Positions 54,805 to 63,580 of a DNA stretch of 64,000 nucleotides are shown piece by piece. Within the stretch, counting starts at the first letter, position 1. The number at the start of each line of letters is the position of its first letter. The position numbers and the translations under genes were made by a program. The DNA comes from Mangrovicella endophytica (GTDB lineage: Bacteria; Pseudomonadota; Alphaproteobacteria; Rhizobiales; Rhizobiaceae): NCBI RefSeq assembly GCF_002893625.1, contig NZ_PKMZ01000008.1, positions 1 through 64,000 on the forward strand. The letters run 5' to 3'. The notes under the pieces were generated by a model. That model worked only from the letters and a program-made list of their open reading frames with translations. It was not told where the DNA came from and did no database searches.

Positions 54805-56114
54805 TGCCTATCTCCAAGAATGGACTGCACGCGCCCGCAGGCGGCGGACACGGTGGCGATCGCTTCGCGCTCGACAACGAGCTGGCGCGCAAGGTTCAGC
54901 GCCTGTTTCTCGCAGGCAGCCCGCCGTGCCGGCGGCTCGATCGTTTCGAGGTCGGATACATGGGCGAGGCCGAGGATGCGCCGCGCCATCTTGACGCCGG
55001 CAAAGCCGAGGGCATCCACCTGGAGGCGCGCGAGATAGCGCGACAGCGCGGTTTGCGCGGCCTCGTGCTGACCCTGATCCTCGAAGAGCGCGCCCGGAAA
55101 GGCGTCGCCCCGGCGCTCGGTACGCCACAGCTCGGAAAACCGGGCGGCGAAGCACTCCCAGGTCCGTTCGGCCTGCGCCAGCACCCAGTCCTGTATCGGC
55201 TTCGGGTCGGCCGCATGGCCGCTCTGCGCGAAACAGTTGAGGAAGAGGTTGGCGAGCAGCGCCCCGACGTCGAAGCCCATCGGGCCGTAGAAGGCGAATT
55301 CCGGATCGATGACGCGGATGTCCTCGGCCTCGCCATCCTTGGCGACCATCACCGAACCGGTGTGGAGATCGCCATGCACCAACGCCTCGGCGCGGGTCAG
55401 GAACATCCACTTTAGCTCCTGCGCCGCCAGCTTCCATTCGGCATCGGCGCGGATGGCCGCGGCCGTCTCGTCGAGCTCCGGCGAGGTCCAGCGGTTCAGC
55501 GGATGTTCGCGGTAGGGGTCGGTGAAGACGAGGTCCTCGGTGATCTTGGCGAGCGCGGTGTTGCCGGCAAACAGCGCCATCTCGCGCTTCTTTGCGTCGG
55601 CGGAGAGGGAGAGATCGGAGGTGCGGAACAGCGCCTCGGCCATGAAGCGGCCAAGGACCGGCGCTGCCGTCTCGTGGCGCTCGCCCGCGACGAGAGCCTT
55701 GCGCCAGATCACGTGGCTCGACAGGTCCTCCATCACGATCAGCGCCTGGCCGCCGTCGAAGCGCAGGATCGCCGGCGTGGCACCGGCGGCTTTGCCCTCG
55801 CGGGACAGCGCCGCATGCTCGAAGAAGGAGCGCGACAGCGGCAGCGGCCAGCCCTCGCCGACGAGGCGCACGAAAGGCAGCGCCTGCTTGAGGCAGACCG
55901 AACCGGACGGCCCGGTGACGATGTAGACGAAGTTCAGATTGCCGTCGCCGACCTCTCGGACCTGCCAGTCGGCCGGGGTGCCACCGAGTGTCGAGGCGAC
56001 CTCGGCATAGGCGGCGAGGCGCTCCGGCACGTCCTCCACGGTCAGCGGGCGGTAGGAACGGTAATCCGGCAGCGTGTCCTCGGCCGGCCCTCGGATGTCG
56101 TTCTGTTGCAGCAT
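54801..56114 (-). CDS. mtnK: 5-methylthioribose kinase
   Basis: 437 aa. It phosphorylates 5-methylthioribose at C1; 5-deoxyribose is also used in DHAP-shunt organisms. The fold is choline-kinase-like: glycine loop [26 protein letters not shown] hinge, catalytic [11 protein letters not shown] and metal DPEFAFYGP. The ATG at 56114 has GGAGGT six bases before it; nine more codons are open upstream. It is the first gene of the minus-strand unit. Confidence 0.94.
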   Translation of the reverse strand: MLQQNDIRGPAEDTLPDYRSYRPLTVEDVPERLAAYAEVASTLGGTPADWQVREVGDGNLNFVYIVTGPSGSVCLKQALPFVRLVGEGWPLPLSRSFFEHAALSREGKAAGATPAILRFDGGQALIVMEDLSSHVIWRKALVAGERHETAAPVLGRFMAEALFRTSDLSLSADAKKREMALFAGNTALAKITEDLVFTDPYREHPLNRWTSPELDETAAAIRADAEWKLAAQELKWMFLTRAEALVHGDLHTGSVMVAKDGEAEDIRVIDPEFAFYGPMGFDVGALLANLFLNCFAQSGHAADPKPIQDWVLAQAERTWECFAARFSELWRTERRGDAFPGALFEDQGQHEAAQTALSRYLARLQVDALGFAGVKMARRILGLAHVSDLETIEPPARRAACEKQALNLARQLVVEREAIATVSAACGRVQSILGDRQ

Positions 56115-56134
56115 GGGCGGACCTCCCCTTCCGC

Positions 56135-56168
56135 TTGGCATATTTCAAATCTGTTTGACATAAGCCAA
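56135..56168. promoter_or_regulatory. 34-bp nested dyad between mtnK and the ABC genes
   Basis: TTGGC/GCCAA ends and an inner TCAAA/TTTGA pair share the same centre (56151.5). Thirteen of 17 position pairs are complementary. A perfect TTGACA (56155-56160) lies inside. The place and symmetry fit the operator of the SorC-type regulator of both units. Confidence 0.6.
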
Positions 56169-56230
56169 TTAGCTGAGCAAGAGTGTTGCTGCAGCCGTCT
56201 TGGGAGAGGCGGTTTGGGAGGAAGTTCGTC

Positions 56231-57772
56231 GTGCTCATTGGGGAGAGTGCGCGGCCGCGCACGGCCGCGCCGCGGCTTGTCGTCGAGGGGCTGACCAAGA
56301 CATTCGGCGCCGCGCGCGTGCTGAAGGGGGTCGACCTGACGCTGCAGGCCGGCGAGGTCGTCGCCTTCATGGGCGCCAACGGTGCCGGCAAGTCGACGCT
56401 GGTGAAGATCGTCGCCGGCGTCCACGAGCCGAGTGGCGGGACGATGCGTCTTGACGGCCACTCCTACGCGCCGGCCTCTCCGTCCGCTGCGCTCGAGGAT
56501 GGCATCGTCGTGGTCCACCAGGCGATCAACGACAATGTCGTCCTCACCGCCGACGTCCTGGAAAACCTCGCCATCGACCGGCTCTGCCGCGGCGGACCGA
56601 TCCTGTTCCGGCGCAAGCACTGGCGGGCCGAGGCAACGGCGATGCTGGAGCGGGTCGGCCTCGAGGTGCCGTTGAACCGCATGGTGGGCGACCTGTCACT
56701 TGCCGACCGGCAGATGGTGGCGATCGCCCGCGCCCTTGGCCACGCGCCGAAGCTCCTGATCCTCGACGAGCCGACCTCGGCCTTATCGGACAAGGAGGCC
56801 GAGCGCCTGTTCGCCGTGGTGGAGCGGTTGAAGGCGCACGGCGTGCCTGTCCTCTACATCTCGCACCGCATGGGCGACATCCGCCGCCTTGCCGACCGCA
56901 TCGTCACCCTGCGCGACGGCGTCATCACCGGCGACTTCAGCCCGCCGCTCGACTACGAGGGCGCCGTCCACGCCATGCTGGGGCGAGCGCTGACGCGCAG
57001 CCGCACGGCCAAGCTTGCCGCGGGACAGCCGGTCGTCACGCTGGACGCCTTGCGCGTTGCGCCTGAGACGCCGCCGGTGTCCCTGAGCCTGCGTAGCGGC
57101 GAGGTGACGGCGATCGTCGGCCTCGTCGGGGCCGGCAAGAGCGAGCTCGCCGAGTGCCTGTTCGGCGTGCGCAAACACGCCGGCGGGACGATGCGCCTCG
57201 GCGACGAGCCATACGCCCCGGCATCGCCGGGACATGCGGTCTCGGCCGGTGTCCACATGGCGGCGGAGGACCGCAGCGGCGCATCGCTCGTCCCGGACTT
57301 CGACCTGACGCAGAACATGACGCTGCCCTTCACACGGGCCTTCAGCGGCACGGCGGGGCTGCTGAAGCGGTCGGCCGAGCGGCGCCATGCCACGAGCTTC
57401 ATCGACCGGCTCGGCATCGTCACGCCCGGGCCGAACGCGCCGATGTCGGCGCTGTCCGGCGGCAACCAGCAGAAGGTCGTGCTCGCCCGCTGGCTGTCGC
57501 GGCCCTGCCGCCTCCTCATCCTCGACGAGCCGTTCCAGGGCGTCGACATCGCCGCGCGCCACGACATTGGCCGGGCCTTGCGCGAGAGCGCCGGGAGCCG
57601 GGCGACGCTCGTCCTCTGCGCCGATCTCGACGAGGCCGTGGAAGTCGCCGACCGCATCCTCGTCATGAGCCACGGCGCCATCGTCGCCGAACACGCCGTC
57701 GACAGCCTCGACCGCGAAGCCGTCATCAGGGACCTTTCCAAGACAGACCATGCCGCACGCCATGCAGCCTGA
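56231..57772 (+). CDS. Ribose-type ABC transporter, ATP-binding subunit
   Basis: 513 aa with two ATPase halves in one chain, as in RbsA. The first half has Walker A GANGAGKSTLVKI, signature DLSLADRQMVAIAR and Walker B LLILDEPTSAL. The second half has GLVGAGKSELAECLFG, the signature LSGGNQQKVVLARWL and LLILDEPFQGVD. The GTG start has GGGAGGA upstream. It is divergent from mtnK, so the importer probably brings in 5-methylthioribose, 5-deoxyribose or a related pentose. The frame is open 16 codons upstream. Confidence 0.92.
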   Translation: MLIGESARPRTAAPRLVVEGLTKTFGAARVLKGVDLTLQAGEVVAFMGANGAGKSTLVKIVAGVHEPSGGTMRLDGHSYAPASPSAALEDGIVVVHQAINDNVVLTADVLENLAIDRLCRGGPILFRRKHWRAEATAMLERVGLEVPLNRMVGDLSLADRQMVAIARALGHAPKLLILDEPTSALSDKEAERLFAVVERLKAHGVPVLYISHRMGDIRRLADRIVTLRDGVITGDFSPPLDYEGAVHAMLGRALTRSRTAKLAAGQPVVTLDALRVAPETPPVSLSLRSGEVTAIVGLVGAGKSELAECLFGVRKHAGGTMRLGDEPYAPASPGHAVSAGVHMAAEDRSGASLVPDFDLTQNMTLPFTRAFSGTAGLLKRSAERRHATSFIDRLGIVTPGPNAPMSALSGGNQQKVVLARWLSRPCRLLILDEPFQGVDIAARHDIGRALRESAGSRATLVLCADLDEAVEVADRILVMSHGAIVAEHAVDSLDREAVIRDLSKTDHAARHAA

Positions 57773-58811
57773 ACTCGCCCGAGCCCCCACCGAAGCCGGC
57801 CCGACCGTCCGCGAGCGGCGCGAGGGCTCCGGCGGCTTCCGCCAGATCGCCGTGCGCTACGGGCTGGTGACGCTGCTCGTCCTGATGGTGATCTTCTTCG
57901 GCACGGCCGAGCCGTCCTTCCTGTCGGTCCGCAACCTCGTGATCGTGCTGCAGTCGGTCTCGATCGTGGCGATCCTGGCGCTCGGCGTCACCGCGACGCT
58001 GGTGGTCGGCGGCTTCGACCTGTCGATCGGCGCCGTCGCGGCGACGGCGCTGATGACCTCATCATACATCATGGTGGTGTTCGGCGGCGGCACGCTCGCT
58101 GCGGTGGGGGCCTGCGTTGCCGTCGGTGCGATCGTCGGCCTCGTCAACGGCCTCCTGATCGTGCGGCTGCGCATTCCTGATCTCCTGGCAACCCTCGGCA
58201 TGATGTTCCTGCTACTGGGCCTGCAGCTGATCCCGACGCAGGGACGCTCGATCGCCAGCGGCATGTCGATGCCGGACGGTTCCACCGCAACCGGCACCTT
58301 CACGCCGGCCTTCCTGGCGCTCGGGCGCTACCGCGTCTCCGATCTCGTGCCGATCTCGGTGATCGTGATGCTGGTGCTTGCGGCCGTCATCACCGTGTTC
58401 CTGACCTTCACGCGCTTCGGCCGCGTCATGTACGCCATCGGCTCCAACGAGCGGGCCGCGCGCCTCGCCGGTGCACCGGTCGAGGCCTACCGGATCGCCG
58501 CCTACATGATCTCCGGCGTCTTCGCCGCACTCGGCGGCGTGCTGCTCGCCGCCCGTGTCGGGCGCGGCGACGTCTCCTCGGGCAATTCGCTGCTGCTGGA
58601 CGCGGTCGCCGCCGCGCTGATCGGCTTTGCAGTCTTCGGCGCCGGCAAGCCGAACGCGATCGGCACGGCCATCGGCGCGCTGTTCGTCGGCCTGCTCCTC
58701 AACGGGCTGACCATGATGAACGCGCCCTATTACGCGCAGGACTTCATCAAAGGCGCGGTGCTCGTCGCCGCCCTGATGTTCACCTTCGGCCTGTCGAACC
58801 GGCCGCGATAA
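57750..58811 (+). CDS. Ribose-type ABC transporter, permease
   Basis: 353 aa with about nine or ten membrane helices and the RbsC signatures LGVTATLVVGGFDLSIGAV and GSNERAARLAGAPVEAYRI. It overlaps the ATPase gene by 23 bases; an internal ATG at 57762 is an alternative start with the same lack of a strong ribosome site. It forms the channel of the importer. Confidence 0.92.
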   Translation: MPHAMQPELARAPTEAGPTVRERREGSGGFRQIAVRYGLVTLLVLMVIFFGTAEPSFLSVRNLVIVLQSVSIVAILALGVTATLVVGGFDLSIGAVAATALMTSSYIMVVFGGGTLAAVGACVAVGAIVGLVNGLLIVRLRIPDLLATLGMMFLLLGLQLIPTQGRSIASGMSMPDGSTATGTFTPAFLALGRYRVSDLVPISVIVMLVLAAVITVFLTFTRFGRVMYAIGSNERAARLAGAPVEAYRIAAYMISGVFAALGGVLLAARVGRGDVSSGNSLLLDAVAAALIGFAVFGAGKPNAIGTAIGALFVGLLLNGLTMMNAPYYAQDFIKGAVLVAALMFTFGLSNRPR

Positions 58812-58839
58812 TCACAACAAGGGGAAGGGGAGGACTTAC

Positions 58840-59907
58840 ATGAACGGCATCACCAGGCGCGGCCTTCTGGCCGGCGCGGCGCTTACGGCCGCACTCGGCG
58901 CCGTCGGTACTTTGGGCATCGCGCCGGCGCTGGCGCAGTCTGCCGCGCCGGCACCCTTCGACGGCTCCAAGAAGCCGCGCGTCGCGCTGGTCCGGTATCT
59001 GTCGACCGGCGACTTTTTCCAGGCCTATCTCTCCGGCGTGCAGCGCCAGGCCGAGGCGCTCGGCATCGACCTGCGCGTCTTCGACTCGCGCCAGGACGCC
59101 GCGCTCCAGGCCGACATGATGGACCAGGCGATCGGCCTCGGCGTCGACGGCATCGTCGTGCAGCACGGTCTGACGGAATCGATGAAGCCGGCGGTGCAGC
59201 GCGCCGTCGATGCCGGGATCAAGGTCGTCGCCTTCGACGTCAATGTCGAGAACGATGCCGTGCCGCAGATCGAGCAGTCCGACCGCGACCTTGCACGCCT
59301 AGCGCTGGAGCAGGCGATCAAGGACAATGGCGACAGCTTCGAGGCCGGCTATGTCTATGTTGCCGGCATCGCGCCACTCGATCGCCGCGACGAGACGTGG
59401 GCTGAGTTCAAGAAGAAGAACGCCGGCATCAAGGAGGTCGCGCGCTTCGGCACGATGGACAACCCGATCGCCAACTCCGTCGCCAACCAGGCCTCTGCGG
59501 TGCTGCGCGCCAACCCGACGATCCAGGTGATGTTCGCGCCTTATGACGAATTCGCCAAGGGCGTGAAGATCGCGGTCGACGAGGCCGGCATGTCCGGCGA
59601 CATCAAGATCTACTCCGCGGACATCTCCACCGCCGATATCGCGGCAATGCGCGAGCCGGGCTCGGCCTGGGCGGCGACCGCCGCCACCAACCCGGCCGTT
59701 GTCGGCGAGGTGTCGGTGCGCGCTCTCGCCATGATGCTCGCCGGCGAGGACCCCGGCCATCAGGTGATCGTGCCGCCAACGCTGATCACGCAGGAGCAGC
59801 TGAACAGCGAGAACATCTCCAACATGGAAGAATTGGCAAAGAAGCTGCCGCAGTTCGCCCATGCCGACGTCGCCGTGCCCGGCTGGATGAAGCTGCCGGC
59901 GCGCTGA
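58840..59907 (+). CDS. Ribose-type ABC transporter, periplasmic binding protein
   Basis: 355 aa. An N-terminal signal (RRGLLAGAALTAALGAVG, cleavage near ALAQSA) is followed by a periplasmic binding protein type 1 fold (VALVRYLSTGDFFQAYLSGV, QAIGLGVDGIVVQHG, FAPYDEFAKGVKIAVDEAG). The RR-led signal looks Tat-like. AGGGGAGG precedes the ATG. It delivers the sugar to the permease encoded 28 bases upstream. Substrate is inferred from the mtn context only. Confidence 0.9.
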   Translation: MNGITRRGLLAGAALTAALGAVGTLGIAPALAQSAAPAPFDGSKKPRVALVRYLSTGDFFQAYLSGVQRQAEALGIDLRVFDSRQDAALQADMMDQAIGLGVDGIVVQHGLTESMKPAVQRAVDAGIKVVAFDVNVENDAVPQIEQSDRDLARLALEQAIKDNGDSFEAGYVYVAGIAPLDRRDETWAEFKKKNAGIKEVARFGTMDNPIANSVANQASAVLRANPTIQVMFAPYDEFAKGVKIAVDEAGMSGDIKIYSADISTADIAAMREPGSAWAATAATNPAVVGEVSVRALAMMLAGEDPGHQVIVPPTLITQEQLNSENISNMEELAKKLPQFAHADVAVPGWMKLPAR

Positions 59908-59931
59908 GAGAAGTCGAAGCGGGTAATCGAG

Positions 59932-59963
59932 GCGAGAGGGCGCTGCGTGCGGCCTCTCGCTTT
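59932..59963 (+). terminator. Terminator after the ABC transporter operon
   Basis: GCGAGAGG and CCTCTCGC form a perfect 8-bp stem with a 13-base loop, followed by TTT, 24 bases past the binding-protein stop. Confidence 0.6.
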
Positions 59964-60116
59964 GTCGATGGTAATGCGGACCAGCGGCGATGGCGGTCTG
60001 CTGCCGCGCGCTAGTCCCGGGCAGGGCACGCGTTCTCAGGCCCGGTCCGAAGCCGCCTCGTCACGATCGGTGATTGTGTCTGAAGTGGCCGATGCGTCTA
60101 CGCCCGGCGAGTGGAA

Positions 60117-60192
<76 letters not shown>

Positions 60193-60380
60193 GTCCACCT
60201 TCCGGACCGGGATTTAGGGCAGCGCTGCCCGACCTGTCAACGGTTAAACATGGCGGACGAAACATCGGCTGAGATCGCTCATCCAGCGCGGCGCAAGGCT
60301 CGTGCGACACGCCCTTCGCTTGCGCCGGAGCGGTGCGATGGCTACATGCCCAAGACGTCAAAGAGGCTCGTGATCCACCT

Positions 60381-60683
60381 ATGCTCGCCGTTATCCAGGT
60401 CATCCTGCTCGCGCTCAACATCTACTGGTGGATCATCATCGCTGCGGCGGTGCTCTCCTGGCTCTACGCCTTCAATATCGTCAATTCCGGCAACCAGTTC
60501 GTCGATTCCGTCGCGACCTTCCTCTACAAGGCCACGGAGCCGCTGTTCCGGCGGATCCGCCGCATCCTGCCGGATCTCGGCGGTCTCGACCTCTCCCCGC
60601 TGGTGGCGCTGCTCGGCATCTTCTTCCTGCAGCAGCTCATCATTCTGTACATCGCCCCAGCCGTCCTTCGCGCCGGCATCTGA
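60381..60683 (+). CDS. YggT-family membrane protein
   Basis: 100 aa with two hydrophobic hairpin regions (VIQVILLALNIYWWIIIAAA and LVALLGIFFLQQLIILYIAP) around ATEPLFRRIRRILPDLGGLD, the family signature. YggT proteins are linked to cell division or osmotic tolerance in some bacteria. The start MLAVIQVIL is the family N terminus. The YggU-type gene follows after three bases. Confidence 0.88.
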   Translation: MLAVIQVILLALNIYWWIIIAAAVLSWLYAFNIVNSGNQFVDSVATFLYKATEPLFRRIRRILPDLGGLDLSPLVALLGIFFLQQLIILYIAPAVLRAGI

Positions 60684-60686
60684 GCC

Positions 60687-61037
60687 TTGGCCGAGCCGGC
60701 ACAGGCTGCTTCGGCCGGCGCCGGCCTGTTCTGGCGCGAGGAGCGCGGGGCACTCCTGCTCTCTGTACGGCTGACGCCGCGCGCGGCGCTCGATCGGATC
60801 GACGGCGTTGCGACGGGTGCCGACGGGCGAACGGTTCTGCAGGCGCGGGTGCGTGCGGTACCGGAAAAGGGCCGCGCCAACGCGGCGCTTGCCATTCTCA
60901 TCGCCGACTGGCTCGATCGTCCGAAGTCGGCGGTTTCCGTGGTCGCCGGCGGCACGTCGCGGCTGAAGACGGTGCGTCTAGAGGCCTCGGAAAACGAGAG
61001 GCCGGCGCTAGTCGCGCGGCTTCTGTCCGCCGAGTAG
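60687..61037 (+). CDS. DUF167/YggU-family protein
   Basis: 116 aa with the YggU core SVRLTPRAALDRIDGVATG, LQARVRAVPEKGRANAAL and VVAGGTSRLKTVRL. The function is unknown. The start appears to be TTG, as no ATG precedes the core. It is probably co-transcribed with the yggT-like gene. Confidence 0.85.
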   Translation: MAEPAQAASAGAGLFWREERGALLLSVRLTPRAALDRIDGVATGADGRTVLQARVRAVPEKGRANAALAILIADWLDRPKSAVSVVAGGTSRLKTVRLEASENERPALVARLLSAE

Positions 61038-61359
61038 CGCAGCCCGGCTCAGACCAACTAGCCTGCCCCTGTAATTGCCTATTAGTTAAGCAGCCTAAGG
61101 CGTAGGCACTCCTGCGCTGCACAGCTCGCCCAGGCGGTCGGATTGCTGTTGTCATGGGGAGGAGCAGCGGCTGCGCTAGGCGCGGACGGGTAGCCTCGAC
61201 CTCCGTCCTAAGGGGGGCGCGCCGGGCCGCCGGTTCTTCAGAAACGACAAAGCCGCCGGAAGCGGTGCCGACGCTCTTGAAGAGCATCAAAGGCAGCGCT
61301 GCGGCGGCTCGAACGTCAGCCTCCGCCGTCATCAAACGGCGGCGGTATTGCTTGTCAGA
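61038..61359. other. Intergenic region, YggU to DUF1127
   Basis: About 320 bases with no supported gene. A 7-bp hairpin (CCGCCGT/ACGGCGG, 61323-61342) sits just past the DUF1127 stop and may slow transcription, but it has no T run. Confidence 0.4.
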
Positions 61360-61509
61360 TCAGCGGCGGCCGTAGCGGACGGCAGCAGCGATATCGCCAC
61401 GGTTCAGGCCGATATCGGCCAGCTGGCGGTCGCCCATCATGCTGAGTTCGCGCAGATGAGCGCGCTGAGTACGGTAGGATTGGATGCGGTCTGCAAGGCG
61501 GTTGAACAT
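61360..61509 (-). CDS. DUF1127 small basic protein
   Basis: 49 aa, arginine-rich, with the DUF1127 pattern ELSMMGDRQLADIGLNRGDI and AAAVRYGRR end. Such proteins are abundant in Rhizobiales; some act in RNA turnover, phosphate or stress responses. GGACGAG lies before the ATG. Confidence 0.85.
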   Translation of the reverse strand: MFNRLADRIQSYRTQRAHLRELSMMGDRQLADIGLNRGDIAAAVRYGRR

Positions 61510-61811
61510 TGGTCTCGTCCATCAATCGTGTGATGACGTCTAAATAATGGGCAGCCGTGCCTTTTAATAGTGCAGCGGGTCGCAGCCCTGTCGTGCGCCC
61601 GGCGCATAACTCGATGCAAGCTCCGTTCATGCTTGTTTAAGGGTTTGCGTGCCTCATCAGCCATGCTCCCGAAGCGTGTGCCCGGAGCTCCGCCACTGAG
61701 TCTCCCGCCGTGGCAACAGCCGGCTTCAGTCCGGCTGGAGGCCGAAATGACAAAGGGCGCAGCTTTCGCCGCGCCCCAAGCTTGATGCCGAGCCATCAGA
61801 CTCGCCTCGGG
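61510..61811. other. Intergenic region, DUF1127 to ppa
   Basis: About 300 bases. It holds the ppa terminator near its end and an AT-richer stretch next to the DUF1127 start that probably carries that gene's promoter. No further gene is supported. Confidence 0.45.
61752..61776 (-). terminator. Intrinsic terminator of ppa
   Basis: On the minus strand GGGCGCGGC and GCTGCGCCC pair over nine positions (one G-T) around a GAAA tetraloop, followed by TTTGTCATTT. It begins 36 bases past the ppa stop. Confidence 0.75.
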
Positions 61812-62351
61812 TCAGGCCTTCTTGCTGCCCTGATGGCGCTCGACGGCCTCCAGGATCAGCCGCCGGGCCATGGCGCTGTCGCCCCAGTCGCCGATCTTCA
61901 CCCACTTGCCGGGCTCCAGGTCCTTATAGTGCTCGAAGAAGTGCGCCACCTGGTCGAGCGTGATCGGCGGCAGCTGGCTCGCCTCGGTGATCATCTCGTA
62001 GCGGCGCGTCAGCTTGGGCGAGGGGACCGCGATGACCTTCTCGTCCTGGCCGCTGTTGTCCTCCATGACGAGAACGCCGATCGGCCGGCAATTGATGACG
62101 CAGCCGGGAAAAAGCGGGCGCGTGTTCATCACGAGAACGTCGATCGGATCGCCGTCGTCCGAGAGCGTATGCGGAACGAAGCCGTAATTGCCGGGATAGG
62201 TCATCGGCGTATACAGGAAGCGATCGACGACGAGGGCGCCGGCCTCCTTGTCCATCTCGTACTTGATGGGGTGACCGCCGACCGGAACCTCGATGATGAC
62301 ATTGATGTCTTCGGGCGGGTTCGTGCCGGTGGCGATGGCGTCGATGCGCAT
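61812..62351 (-). CDS. ppa: Inorganic pyrophosphatase
   Basis: A 179-aa family I soluble pyrophosphatase. The metal-binding [10 protein letters not shown] is intact, as are [35 protein letters not shown] and the [19 protein letters not shown] end. The ATG at 62351 (MRIDAIATG) is the family start, and longer frames upstream are not. It stands alone with its own terminator. Confidence 0.96.
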   Translation of the reverse strand: MRIDAIATGTNPPEDINVIIEVPVGGHPIKYEMDKEAGALVVDRFLYTPMTYPGNYGFVPHTLSDDGDPIDVLVMNTRPLFPGCVINCRPIGVLVMEDNSGQDEKVIAVPSPKLTRRYEMITEASQLPPITLDQVAHFFEHYKDLEPGKWVKIGDWGDSAMARRLILEAVERHQGSKKA

Positions 62352-62466
62352 GGAAATCCTCTTCCGCGTTGATGGCGCGGTGCTTAGAGCATTTCGAGGC
62401 TGAGGCAAATCACTTGCAGTGCAGCTGCAGGTGTGGCGCGGGGCGCCACCGGGCAAAGCGCCGCGG

Positions 62467-62973
62467 CTATTTCCAGACGAAGGCGATCTTGCCGAGATCC
62501 CGGCCGTCGAAACGCTCGCGCCCTTCGGCGACGTCGATGCCGCCCATGGCCTGGTAGAAGCCCAAGGCGTTGTCGTTGTCGGCGAGTGCCCAGACAGCGA
62601 GCCCGCGCATGCCGCGGCCTTTCAGGAGGCTCTGCGCCGCCTCGAAGAGCCGGCGGCCGAAGCCGAGCCCCTGATACTCCGGCTGCAGGTAGAGCTCGTA
62701 GATCTCGCCGTCGACTTTCAGCGCATCCGTCCGGTTGCGCCCGAGCGTGGCATAGCCGACGACGCGGCGATCGAATTCCAGAACGAGAATGGCGGCACGA
62801 TTGCGGATCGCCTTCAGCCACCAATCGGCGCCGCGGCGGCCGATCATGCGGCCCAGCGCCTGATGCGGGATCATGCCGGAATAGGCGCCGCGCCAAGCCG
62901 CTTCATGGATGGCCGCCAGCGCAACGGCATCATCAGTCTCAGCGTAGCGGACTTCAGCGGCGATCGTCTTCAT
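62467..62973 (-). CDS. GNAT-family N-acetyltransferase
   Basis: 168 aa with a single GNAT domain. The acetyl-CoA loop is [15 protein letters not shown], followed by [17 protein letters not shown]. The acceptor substrate is unknown. It lies 115 bases upstream of ppa on the same strand. Confidence 0.85.
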   Translation of the reverse strand: MKTIAAEVRYAETDDAVALAAIHEAAWRGAYSGMIPHQALGRMIGRRGADWWLKAIRNRAAILVLEFDRRVVGYATLGRNRTDALKVDGEIYELYLQPEYQGLGFGRRLFEAAQSLLKGRGMRGLAVWALADNDNALGFYQAMGGIDVAEGRERFDGRDLGKIAFVWK

Positions 62974-63178
62974 CGGCTCTTAACCATAAAGGAGGAAATC
63001 CGATCCGTCGCCATGCAAAAATTCGTCGCGATCCGTCACTGCGGCCGTTCACGGCCGCGTGTGGAATCCTTGCTGAGCGGGTGTCGCCTTTGCAAGCTCG
63101 CCGCAGGCGCGCCCAGAGGTTACCAACAGTTTACGGCCGACGCTGCCGATACAAGCGCTGATGGCGAATGCCCGGACA

Positions 63179-63562
63179 TCAGCTCCGGCCGAACAGCCCG
63201 GCGGCGAGCGCCTTCTGGATGCCGGCCGCGTCAACACCGCGGCCGAGCGTGCGCGTCAGCGGCTCGCCCTGCCCAGAGATCCAGATCCGCATTTCGCCCT
63301 CCAGATCGAAGTGACCGGCGGATTCCACCGACATCATGGTGATGGCGCGGTAGGGGATCGAGGTGATCTCCCGCTTGCGTCCGGTCAGACCCTGCTTGTC
63401 GACGAGGATCAGGCGGTGGCTGGTGAAGACGAAGAGGTCGCGCACCGTGCGGAAGGCAAGTTCCACCGGCTCGTCCGGCAGCAGCACCGGTTCCAGCTCG
63501 CGCTGGACGTCGGCGATATCGGCATCGCTCGCATGGCCGAGAAGGGCGGATAGAAGTCCCAT
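63179..63562 (-). CDS. Bacterial PH-domain protein
   Basis: 127 aa with a YvbH/bPH-like pleckstrin fold: LLPDEPVELAFRTVRDLFVF, TSHRLILVDKQGLTGRKREI and SIPYRAITMMSVESAGHFDL. Function is unknown. It follows the LysR gene by 18 bases on the same strand. Confidence 0.8.
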   Translation of the reverse strand: MGLLSALLGHASDADIADVQRELEPVLLPDEPVELAFRTVRDLFVFTSHRLILVDKQGLTGRKREITSIPYRAITMMSVESAGHFDLEGEMRIWISGQGEPLTRTLGRGVDAAGIQKALAAGLFGRS

Positions 63563-63580
63563 CGGTCGCTCCGTTCCTGT

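Noticed and set aside
53683-56114. Full methionine salvage (Yang) pathway
   Set aside because: Only mtnK and mtnA are present; the third enzyme is an aldolase and mtnC, mtnD and mtnE are absent from the cluster, so methionine regeneration is not supported here.
60898-61335. 145-codon minus-strand frame between YggU and DUF1127
   Set aside because: It overlaps the YggU gene antisense and shows no family pattern; the N-terminal part alone is too weak to call.
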